Shown here piece after piece: positions 1 through 5,482 of a stretch of 6,752 nt of DNA. Below the pieces are notes generated by a model that was not told the DNA's origin, did no database searches, and saw nothing but the letters and a program-made list of their open reading frames with translations. The stretch comes from an uncultured Phascolarctobacterium sp. GTDB lineage: Bacteria > Bacillota > Negativicutes > Acidaminococcales > Acidaminococcaceae. Location: contig URGS01000047.1 in assembly GCA_900547415.1 (NCBI GenBank), positions 1-6,752 on the forward strand, in the 5' to 3' direction. Position numbers and translations under genes: made by a program. The number at the start of each line of letters is the position of its first letter. Positions within the stretch are counted from its first letter, which is position 1.

Positions 1-63
1 GGGTAACAAGTAAAAGATAATCGCGCGTGGCAGACCGAGGAACGCCTTTTAGGCGGTAAATGA
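1..63 (+). mobile_element. Possible right-end remnant of an IS200/IS605 (TnpB-type) element
   Basis: There is no intact gene here; all three forward frames contain a stop within the first 20 bases. What is visible is GAGGAA at 37-42, then a small hairpin (CGCCT 43-47, loop TTT, AGGCG 51-55), then TAAATGACAAA. From memory, this order (GAGGAA, a C-rich/G-rich hairpin with a T-rich loop, then a GATGTCAA-like tract) resembles the 3' end of tnpB genes, where the omega-RNA scaffold is encoded. After the TAA at 4-6, frame 1 reads 18 codons to a TGA at 61-63 and could be a decayed coding tail. The upstream sequence is not available, so a 3' UTR or another structured RNA cannot be excluded. The resemblance is recalled, not computed. 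Confidence 0.3.
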
Positions 64-64
64 C

Positions 65-93
65 AAACCACCGGCTACGCCGGTGGTTTTGAT
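65..93 (+). terminator. Perfect 11-bp hairpin followed by a T run
   Basis: AAACCACCGGC (65-75) pairs perfectly with GCCGGTGGTTT (79-89) around the three-base loop TAC, and the 3' arm runs into TTTTGATTTTA. This fits a Rho-independent terminator for whatever lies upstream and would insulate the two-component operon. The flanking A and T tracts make it usable in either direction. The short loop and high symmetry also fit the subterminal hairpins recognised by IS200/IS605 transposases, which would agree with the remnant suggested just upstream. Confidence 0.6.
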
Positions 94-133
94 TTTACGA
101 AAAATTAACAACAATAGTCTTGATTTAGGTATA

Positions 134-142
134 TGATATATA
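134..142 (+). promoter_or_regulatory. Weak candidate extended -10 promoter for the two-component operon
   Basis: TG (134-135), one base, then TATATA (137-142) forms an extended -10-like element about 40 bases before the response regulator start. No good -35 hexamer sits 16-18 bases upstream. Weak -35 elements are typical of promoters that need an activator, and OmpR/PhoB-type operons are often autoregulated, but no convincing repeat of operator half-sites was found. The region is very AT-rich, so chance matches are likely. Confidence 0.22.
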
Positions 143-169
143 CTGTAGAGATATAAATTTTTGAAGCTA

Positions 170-175
170 GAGGTG
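170..175 (+). promoter_or_regulatory. Ribosome binding site that fixes the response regulator start
   Basis: GAGGTG lies six bases before the ATG at 182. The in-frame TTG at 161 is upstream of this site and has no Shine-Dalgarno sequence of its own, so the ATG at 182 is the better start. Confidence 0.7.
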
Positions 176-181
176 CTACCA

Positions 182-877
182 ATGATTATATGTGTAGAAG
201 ATGAACAAAATATTTGTGAGCTTGAAGTATATACGTTAGAGTCTGTTGGCTTTGAGACCATTGGTGTAGGCAGTGGCCGAGAGCTGTATAATGAGCTGGA
301 GCGTTTATGTGAGGGACATAGACTACCAGAGCTAATCTTGCTGGATATTATGCTGCCTGATGAGGATGGGCTGAGCATTTTACGTCGTTTACGCAGCGAT
401 GTACGTTTTTCTGCCATTCCTGTGATTATGGCTACTGCAAAGGGAGCTGAATTCGATAAAGTTAAAGGACTGGATTGCGGTGCTGATGACTATATTGTTA
501 AGCCCTTTGGTATGTTGGAGCTGGTAGCACGTATTAAAGCAGTTCTTAGACGCTGCAATAAGCAGGATGATGCTGACAGCCAGGATTCTGTACTGATTGG
601 CAATGTAGAGATAAACTCTACTAAGCATATGGTTAAAATTGATGGTAAGGAAATTGTTCTTACCCTCAAGGAGTTTGAGCTGTTGAAAAAGCTTGCTCTT
701 AATCCTGGAATCGTCTTTACTAGGGATAAGCTTTTGAATGATATTTGGGGCTATGAGTTTTACGGTGAAACACGTACCATAGATGTACATATTCGTACTC
801 TGCGTCAAAAGCTAGGTGATGTTGGTGAAATGGTAGAAACAATTCGTGGTGTAGGCTATCGTTGGGCAGGTAAATAA
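182..877 (+). CDS. OmpR/PhoB-family two-component response regulator
   Basis: This is a 231-aa DNA-binding response regulator, the usual length for the OmpR/PhoB family. The receiver domain (about residues 1-121) has the acidic pocket E6/D7/E8, phospho-acceptor D55 in LLDIMLPD, switch T85, and K107 in the YIVKPF motif. The winged-helix domain (about 138-229) has a recognition-helix region around 197-212 (TRTIDVHIRTLRQKLG) and the closing RGVGYRW wing. After phosphorylation by the partner kinase it should dimerise and bind direct-repeat operators. The ATG at 182 is preferred over the TTG at 161 because GAGGTG at 170-175 is correctly spaced and MIICVEDE is a typical family N-terminus. The last base of its stop codon is the first base of the kinase ATG, so the two are translationally coupled. 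PhoP/PhoB-like is the nearest type, but no phosphate genes are nearby, so the regulon is unknown. Confidence 0.93.
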   Translation: MIICVEDEQNICELEVYTLESVGFETIGVGSGRELYNELERLCEGHRLPELILLDIMLPDEDGLSILRRLRSDVRFSAIPVIMATAKGAEFDKVKGLDCGADDYIVKPFGMLELVARIKAVLRRCNKQDDADSQDSVLIGNVEINSTKHMVKIDGKEIVLTLKEFELLKKLALNPGIVFTRDKLLNDIWGYEFYGETRTIDVHIRTLRQKLGDVGEMVETIRGVGYRWAGK

Positions 878-2424
878 TGAGAAGTAAACTATTCTACAGT
901 TTGTTTTTACTAACAATTATTGCGGTATCTCTCACTATGGGGCTGTTGCTTTTTGCAAGCTATCGACAGGTTACTGCAGAAAATACTCGTAGCTTGAAGA
1001 ATACAGCTTATCTTGTAAAAGATATTTGTCAGAATTTGGATTACAACAATCTGGCTAAGCTTAATATTAAAGACCGTTTGACTATAATGGCACCAGACGG
1101 AACTGTTTTGTACGATAACTATGTAGACGTAGGTAAACTGGACAACCATTTGCAGAGAGAGGAAATTCAGCAGGCCTTAAACAGCGGTGAAGGCATCTCC
1201 TATAGATTATCTGATACTCTCAGTAAGGAGGTAATCTATTACGCTATTTCTCTGCCACAGGGAAATGTTATGCGTATCGCGAGGGCTAACGATACAGTAT
1301 TTCAACAGTTTATAGGGATAGTGCATTATTGTGCAGTAATTTTTCTTTTGATTACAGCTGGTGCCTTTTTTGCAGCACGTTTTCTTACTAGTAAGGTTAT
1401 TATTCCCTATAAACGTAAAAAGCAGGAACTCAAAACTATTACTAACAATATGGATGAGGGCTTAGTAGTTCTTGACAGTAATCGTGAAATTCTTTCCATT
1501 AATAAAAGTGCAATTCGATTTTTTAGTGGCAGCAAGGAGGACTATGTTGGTCAAAGTATTGATGTTCTTCCCTTTGCTAAAGAACTTGAGCCTATGTTGC
1601 AAACACTTTCAGCCAATGAAAAAGGTGCATTGACATTAGATAAGGGAAGCAGTACTTATCAGATTAATGGTAGCCGTACAAGTGAACAGGGGTTAGTGCT
1701 GCTCATAATGGATGTAACTGAAAAAATTGCTTCGGAAAAGCTGCGTCGTGAGTTTTCTGCTAACGTATCCCATGAGCTAAAAACGCCGCTGCAGTCCATC
1801 TTAGGTTATTCGGAAATTATGATTAATGGTATGGTAAAAGAGGCGGATAGGCCTCGCTTTTTGCAGAAGATTTATGGTGAAGCGAAAAATCTTCTGCAAA
1901 TGATAGACGATATTATCAGACTGTCACGTCTTGATGAGCAGCCGGCTGGGGCAATTGTGCCTATGGATTTGCTCCCAGTTTTAGAACGTGCCTTTAAACG
2001 CTTGGAGCCTAAAGCAGAACGCCAGAATATTACTCTTGCTCTTCATACTGAACTGAAAACAGTTCCTATGCAGGGTATACCCCAGCTTTTGGAAGAAATT
2101 TTTGCGAATCTTATTGACAACGGAATCAAGTACAACAAACCTAATGGCAGTGTGTCTGTTTTCTTAGAAGAGAAGGAGAAAAACTGGGTTGTACGTGTTC
2201 AGGACACAGGTATTGGCATTGCTGCTGAAGAAAAAGATCGCATTTTTGAGCGTTTCTACAGGGTTGATAAAAGCCGTAATAAAGGCGTAGAAGGTACAGG
2301 CTTAGGTCTTTCCATAGTTAAGCATGGTGTAATGCTTCATAAGGGACGAATTAATGTGAATAGTAGGTTGGGTGAGGGGACGGAGGTTGTGGTGAAGCTT
2401 CCTAAAGAGAGGCAAAACGTGTGA
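877..2424 (+). CDS. Membrane sensor histidine kinase, PAS-containing, PhoR/WalK type
   Basis: This 515-aa kinase autophosphorylates on a histidine and passes the phosphate to the upstream regulator. TM1 is about residues 7-28, followed by an extracytoplasmic sensor of about 115 residues and TM2 about 145-168. A PAS-like domain spans about 185-285 (MDEGLVVLDSNREIL through MDVTEKI). The dimerisation domain carries H299 in FSANVSHELKTPL. The ATPase domain has an N box (NLIDNGIKYN, 411-420), a G1 box (DTGIGI, 443-448), an F box (IFERFYRVDKSR, about 456-467) and a G2 box (GTGLGLSI, 473-480). All key catalytic residues are present, so it should be active. TM2 is followed almost at once by the PAS domain through a short basic linker (SKVIIPYKRKKQELK), with no room for an ordinary HAMP domain. 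It overlaps the regulator by one base (TAATG). The signal sensed cannot be told from sequence; cell-envelope or phosphate sensing is only an analogy. Confidence 0.93.
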   Translation: MRSKLFYSLFLLTIIAVSLTMGLLLFASYRQVTAENTRSLKNTAYLVKDICQNLDYNNLAKLNIKDRLTIMAPDGTVLYDNYVDVGKLDNHLQREEIQQALNSGEGISYRLSDTLSKEVIYYAISLPQGNVMRIARANDTVFQQFIGIVHYCAVIFLLITAGAFFAARFLTSKVIIPYKRKKQELKTITNNMDEGLVVLDSNREILSINKSAIRFFSGSKEDYVGQSIDVLPFAKELEPMLQTLSANEKGALTLDKGSSTYQINGSRTSEQGLVLLIMDVTEKIASEKLRREFSANVSHELKTPLQSILGYSEIMINGMVKEADRPRFLQKIYGEAKNLLQMIDDIIRLSRLDEQPAGAIVPMDLLPVLERAFKRLEPKAERQNITLALHTELKTVPMQGIPQLLEEIFANLIDNGIKYNKPNGSVSVFLEEKEKNWVVRVQDTGIGIAAEEKDRIFERFYRVDKSRNKGVEGTGLGLSIVKHGVMLHKGRINVNSRLGEGTEVVVKLPKERQNV

Positions 2425-2561
2425 TAAGCACCGTTATCGTTGCGTTCACATCATTGATCCTTGTCTTTCGGCACTTCTGATGCGTTTTGAATGTGGCGTA
2501 TAAAACACCATTATTCTGCGTCACGATTCATAAACTGAAAAATAAGCTTAAATGATAAAAC
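2425..2561 (+). other. Kinase 3' untranslated region without a recognised gene
   Basis: This stretch separates the kinase stop from its terminator. No RNA family, tRNA or conserved ORF is recognised. The only coding possibility is a 19-codon frame starting with GTG at 2421, overlapping the kinase stop; it is described as a finding rather than called as a gene. By eye it is less AT-rich than the following 130 bases, so it may be structured or a decayed gene. Confidence 0.4.
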
Positions 2562-2600
2562 GGATGATTCTCTATGGTACTGGGAATCATCCATTTTTTT
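2562..2600 (+). terminator. Rho-independent terminator of the two-component operon
   Basis: GGATGATTC (2562-2570) pairs perfectly with GAATCATCC (2584-2592). Two more pairs at the loop base are possible (T-G, then C-G), giving an 11-bp stem. The stem is followed by A and seven T residues (2594-2600). It lies 138 bases after the kinase stop and before the next promoter, so it ends the regulator-kinase transcript. Confidence 0.85.
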
Positions 2601-2689
2601 GTATATTTCTGACAATTTTTATTTTTTGTAACTCTTGTAGCAGAAATTAGGCAAAAAGTGTTGTAATTACTAAATATATTTACAAAACA

Positions 2690-2717
2690 TTGACTTAATA
2701 TTATCAAATGTTATAAT
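2690..2717 (+). promoter_or_regulatory. Sigma-A-type promoter for the alcohol dehydrogenase gene
   Basis: TTGACT (2690-2695) and a perfect TATAAT (2712-2717) are separated by 16 bases, and transcription would start near 2723-2725. This is the best promoter match in the window. An imperfect dyad with outer arms TTGAC and GTCAA (2690-2725) covers both promoter elements and could be an operator. Confidence 0.8.
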
Positions 2718-2734
2718 AATGTCAATTTATTCTG

Positions 2735-2741
2735 AAAGGTG
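2735..2741 (+). promoter_or_regulatory. Ribosome binding site that fixes a TTG start
   Basis: AAAGGTG is nine bases before the TTG at 2751. Two in-frame upstream candidates are poor: GTG at 2739 lies inside this site and TTG at 2742 touches it. The downstream TTG is therefore the likely start. Confidence 0.65.
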
Positions 2742-2750
2742 TTGTTTGTT

Positions 2751-3836
2751 TTGAGTAATTCATATACTGTTTATTTGCCTAATTATAGCGTTGGTCCCGA
2801 TTGCTACAAAGCGATTCCTGAAATTGTAGCTAGATATGGTAAAAAAGCTGTGCTTATTGGCGGCAAGACCGCTCTTTCTAAGGCGCAGGATGAGATTTTA
2901 GCAGCTATAAACGGAGTTTTGGAGATTACAGGTGTAGTTTGGTATGGCGGCAATGCAACATATGAAAATGTAGAAATGCTGATGAATAATAAAGCTGTTC
3001 AAGATGCTGATATGGTTTTTGCTGTTGGCGGCGGTCGTGCTGTAGATACCTGCAAAACTATGTCTGCTAAGATGGATAAGCCTGTTTTTGCTTTCCCCAC
3101 CATTGCCTCCAACTGTGCAGCCTGCACAGCTATCAGCGTAATGTACAAACAAGATGGCAGCTTGGCAGATTATTTTTATCCGCCTCATTGTGCAGAGCAT
3201 ACATTTATTAATACTAAAATTATTGCGGAAGCTCCTGAAAAGCTGCTTTGGGCAGGTATTGGTGATGCTTTGTCCAAGGAGTATGAAGTGCTTCTTTCTT
3301 CAAGAGCAGATAAGCTGACTCATACTCCGTTGCTGGGCAAATATTTAAGCTGTGCCTGCACATCACCCTTGCTTGAATATGGCAAGCAGGCACTGGCAGA
3401 TTGTCAGGCAAAGGTTCCATCGGAGGCAATTCAGGAAATTGCTCTTGATATTATTATCAGTACAGGTATTGTATCCAATCTGACAGTAAGCAATAAATAC
3501 TATTATAATTCTTCTTTAGCACATTGTTTCTATAACGCTTATACAGCATTGCCTCAGGCAGAGCGTCATCTTCATGGTGAGGTGGTTTCCTTTGGCGTTC
3601 TGGTGCTGTTAACTTGTGATGAGCAATTTGCAGAGCGTGAAAAACTGGCTAAGTTCAGCAAGGAGCTGGGATTGCCTGTAACTTTAGCTGAGATGGAGAT
3701 AACAGAGGCTGATGTTGAAACAATCCTTGACCGCGCTCCTGCTATAAATGAATGGAAAAAGACTCCTTATCATATGACCAGAGAAAAATTCAAAAAAGCC
3801 ATTCTTGATATGGATGCTTATGGTAAAAGCTTATAA
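2751..3836 (+). CDS. Iron-containing alcohol dehydrogenase family protein, GldA/HcxA-like
   Basis: This is a 361-aa NAD(P)-dependent dehydrogenase of the iron-containing ADH superfamily, close in length to glycerol dehydrogenases. The N-terminal nucleotide domain has the VGGGRAVDT motif (GGG 93-95, D99). The metal ligands expected from glycerol dehydrogenase are in place: D172 in AGIGDALSKEYE, H258 in SSLAHCF, and H275 in HLHGEVVSFG. The PTIASNCAACTAISVMY segment (116-132) and AGIGDALSKEYE recall both GldA and the E. coli YbdH/HcxA hydroxycarboxylate dehydrogenase, so glycerol is not assured as substrate. C122, C125, C201 and C203 are unusual cysteines, the first two within that segment. It is soluble and cytoplasmic by sequence. 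It has its own promoter and terminator, so it is monocistronic. The family call is firm; the substrate is unknown. Confidence 0.88.
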   Translation: MSNSYTVYLPNYSVGPDCYKAIPEIVARYGKKAVLIGGKTALSKAQDEILAAINGVLEITGVVWYGGNATYENVEMLMNNKAVQDADMVFAVGGGRAVDTCKTMSAKMDKPVFAFPTIASNCAACTAISVMYKQDGSLADYFYPPHCAEHTFINTKIIAEAPEKLLWAGIGDALSKEYEVLLSSRADKLTHTPLLGKYLSCACTSPLLEYGKQALADCQAKVPSEAIQEIALDIIISTGIVSNLTVSNKYYYNSSLAHCFYNAYTALPQAERHLHGEVVSFGVLVLLTCDEQFAEREKLAKFSKELGLPVTLAEMEITEADVETILDRAPAINEWKKTPYHMTREKFKKAILDMDAYGKSL

Positions 3837-3894
3837 TAGCATTTCGGGCTAGGCTTGGATAGTTGATATTATCAGGAATGTAATGCAGAATATT

Positions 3895-3950
3895 AAACCC
3901 TTGTATAGTTACCTTGTTTTTATAAGATAGCTATACAGGGGTTTTAAATT
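3895..3950 (+). terminator. Long stem-loop terminator after the dehydrogenase gene
   Basis: AAACCCTTGTATAG (3895-3908) pairs with CTATACAGGGGTTT (3931-3944), a 14-bp stem with one T-G wobble. The loop is 22 bases, and the 3' arm runs into TTTTAAATTTTT. The A tract on the 5' side means it could also end transcription from the right, but no minus-strand gene is seen there. Confidence 0.75.
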
Positions 3951-4002
3951 TTTAAGGCGTAGAGACGCTGCTGCGGTGTGTATGATTAAGTAATGGGCTG
4001 AT

Positions 4003-4096
4003 AAATACTGTTTTTGAAAGATACTTGTATAAATAAATGCGTTATTGGCAATTGAATGGTATAATTTAGATAGGTCTTTTTTCATAAACAGTATTT
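4003..4096. repeat. Perfect 11-bp inverted repeat flanking the pyrH promoter
   Basis: AAATACTGTTT (4003-4013) is the exact reverse complement of AAACAGTATTT (4086-4096), with 72 bases between the arms. The candidate pyrH promoter lies between them. It could be a pair of operator sites for a looping regulator, the remains of a small mobile or repeat element, or chance in AT-rich DNA. Confidence 0.5.
4057..4065 (+). promoter_or_regulatory. Extended -10 promoter for the pyrH operon
   Basis: TG (4057-4058), one base, then a perfect TATAAT (4060-4065) forms an extended -10 element. The -35 position has only a weak match (ATGCGT at 4037-4042, 17-base spacer), which an extended -10 can tolerate. 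Transcription would start near 4072 and give a leader of about 120 bases before pyrH. Confidence 0.65.
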
Positions 4097-4179
4097 GAGA
4101 AAGTGGATTTTTTTCTATCAAAAAAAGCAGGAAAATTTAACTGGATGTAGAATAGGAAATAGGATATAGTATGTGTATA

Positions 4180-4185
4180 GGGAGG
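4180..4185 (+). promoter_or_regulatory. Ribosome binding site that decides the pyrH start
   Basis: GGGAGG ends only two bases before the ATG at 4188 but eight bases before the TTG at 4194. Normal spacing is about 5-9 bases, so the TTG is favoured even though ATG is the stronger codon. The GTG at 4173 lies upstream of the site and is unlikely. Confidence 0.6.
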
Positions 4186-4193
4186 TTATGAAA

Positions 4194-4919
4194 TTGACAG
4201 AGAATAAATTTAAACGTGTTGTTTTGAAATTAAGTGGTGAGGCTATGGCCGGTGAAAAAGGTTTTGGTATTGATCCTGAGGTCGTATACTCCTTTGCTAA
4301 ACAAATTAAAGATGTTGTAGAGACCGGTGTTGAGGTAGCTATCGTTAATGGTGGTGGCAACTTCTGGCGTGGCTTAAGCGGCAGCAATAAGGGTATGGAT
4401 CGTGCTACTGCTGACTACATGGGTATGCTGGCAACTGTAATTAACTCCCTTGCTTTGCAGGATGCTTTGGAAAATCTTGGCGTTCCTACTCGTGTCCAAA
4501 CTGCTATTGAAATGCGTCAGATTGCTGAGCCCTATATTCGTCGTAGAGCAATCCGTCATATGGAAAAGGCTAGAGTTGTAATTTTTGCTGCTGGTACTGG
4601 CAATCCTTACTTCTCCACTGATACAACTGCTGCTCTGCGTGCTGCAGAAATTGAAGCAGACGCTATCCTGATGGCCAAAAAAGGCGTTGACGGCGTATAT
4701 GACAGCGATCCTGCTAAAAATCCTGATGCTAAGAAGTTTGATGAACTGGCTTACATCGAAGTTATCCAACGTCAGCTGAGTGTAATGGACTCTACTGCAA
4801 TCAGTCTGTGCATGGATAATAATATTCCTATTGTAGTATTCAATATTGATGAACCGGGTAACATTCTCCGTGCTGCTGCCGGCGAAAAGATTGGTACCCT
4901 GGTAGGAGGTATGAAATAA
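4194..4919 (+). CDS. pyrH: UMP kinase
   Basis: UMP kinase of the bacterial amino-acid-kinase type phosphorylates UMP to UDP with ATP in pyrimidine nucleotide synthesis, as a cytoplasmic hexamer. The 241-aa length is typical. Visible motifs are VLKLSGEAM with K12, GGGNFWRG (53-60), the acceptor-site MDRATADYMGM (68-78), GTGNPYFSTDT (134-144) and VDGVYDSDP (165-173). The start is taken as TTG at 4194 on ribosome binding site spacing; ATG at 4188 would add only two residues (MK). Its stop overlaps the frr ATG by one base (TAATG). In many bacteria pyrH follows rpsB and tsf, but here it follows a dehydrogenase gene and has its own promoter. By eye pyrH and frr look richer in C-ending preferred codons than the upstream genes, as expected for highly expressed genes. 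Confidence 0.96.
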   Translation: MTENKFKRVVLKLSGEAMAGEKGFGIDPEVVYSFAKQIKDVVETGVEVAIVNGGGNFWRGLSGSNKGMDRATADYMGMLATVINSLALQDALENLGVPTRVQTAIEMRQIAEPYIRRRAIRHMEKARVVIFAAGTGNPYFSTDTTAALRAAEIEADAILMAKKGVDGVYDSDPAKNPDAKKFDELAYIEVIQRQLSVMDSTAISLCMDNNIPIVVFNIDEPGNILRAAAGEKIGTLVGGMK

Positions 4920-5482
4920 TGGCAACTGTTCAAGAAATTATCACCACCATGGAAGGTAAAATGCAAAAATCTGTTGACGCTCTGCGTGTGGATTTGGCTA
5001 GTGTTCGCGCTGGTCGTGCTACTCCGGCTCTGCTGGACAAGGTTATGGTAGACTACTATGGTACTCCCACCCCTGTTAACCAAGTAGCTAGCGTAAATGT
5101 TCCTGAGCCCCGTATGATCGTTATCCAACCGTGGGAGAAGCCTTTGCTGAAAGCAATTGAAAAGGCTATCCAAATGTCTGATTTGGGCCTGAACCCCAAT
5201 AGCGACGGCGTATGCATTCGTCTGAATCTGCCGCAGCTGACCGAAGAACGTCGTAAAGATTTGGTTAAGGTAGTTCATAAAAAAGCGGAAGAATACCGTG
5301 TGGTATGCCGCAACCTGCGCCGTGACGCTAATGATGCTATTAAAAAAGCAGAAAAAGCTAAAGAAGTTACTGAAGACGAGTCCAAAAAGGGCGTAGAGCA
5401 GGTACAAAAGATTATTGACAAGGTAATGAAAGAAATCGACGTTGTAGCTGCTAATAAAGAAAAAGAAGTAATGGAAGTATAA
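4919..5482 (+). CDS. frr: Ribosome recycling factor
   Basis: Ribosome recycling factor acts with EF-G to split the post-termination ribosome. The 187-aa length matches the family (about 185). Landmarks in order are VRAGRATPALLDKV (29-42), YYGTPTPVNQVASV (46-59), the PEPRMIVIQPWEK segment (62-74), SDLGLNPNSDG (87-97), the LTEERRKDL helix (107-115) and RNLRRDANDA (131-140). The last of these contains the conserved basic cluster R131/R134/R135 that contacts 23S rRNA in the family. The C-terminal helix is strongly charged, as expected for the three-helix bundle. It overlaps pyrH upstream and the next small gene downstream, each by one base (TAATG), so the three are probably translationally coupled. 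Nothing in it is abnormal. Confidence 0.97.
   Translation: MATVQEIITTMEGKMQKSVDALRVDLASVRAGRATPALLDKVMVDYYGTPTPVNQVASVNVPEPRMIVIQPWEKPLLKAIEKAIQMSDLGLNPNSDGVCIRLNLPQLTEERRKDLVKVVHKKAEEYRVVCRNLRRDANDAIKKAEKAKEVTEDESKKGVEQVQKIIDKVMKEIDVVAANKEKEVMEV

Larger units (their letters stand above)
3837..4193 (+). other. Intergenic region between the dehydrogenase and pyrH genes
   Basis: This stretch of about 357 bases holds, in order, the dehydrogenase terminator (3895-3950), a short unassigned segment with a 4-bp hairpin (GCGT 3957-3960 with ACGC 3965-3968), one arm of an 11-bp inverted repeat (4003-4013), an extended -10 promoter (4057-4065), the other arm (4086-4096), and an A/T-run leader of about 100 bases before pyrH. 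The leader has no GC-rich terminator or PyrR-type antiterminator that I can recognise. No supportable gene lies here. Confidence 0.6.

Noticed and set aside
105..125. PhoP-type box (TTAACA repeats) upstream of the response regulator
   Set aside because: Only one TTAACA (105-110) is present; the position where the next repeat is expected reads AGTCTT.
161..181. Upstream TTG start for the response regulator
   Set aside because: It precedes the ribosome binding site at 170-175, which is correctly placed for ATG 182; the added residues are not family-like.
49..417. 122-codon minus-strand frame opposite the response regulator
   Set aside because: Ser/Lys-rich shadow of the receiver domain that also crosses the 65-89 hairpin.
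2739..2750. GTG 2739 start for the dehydrogenase
   Set aside because: The codon lies inside the ribosome binding site; TTG 2751 has proper spacing.
3909..4121. 70-codon minus-strand frame in the gap between the dehydrogenase gene and pyrH
   Set aside because: It starts with TTG without a ribosome binding site, runs through the terminator stem-loop, and has no recognisable features.
4072..4187. Pyrimidine-responsive attenuator or riboswitch in the pyrH leader
   Set aside because: The leader has T runs and a weak T7/A7 pairing around CTATC, but no GC-rich terminator, antiterminator or known riboswitch core.
4374..4925. 183-codon minus-strand frame inside pyrH
   Set aside because: Antisense shadow of pyrH with no recognisable domain.
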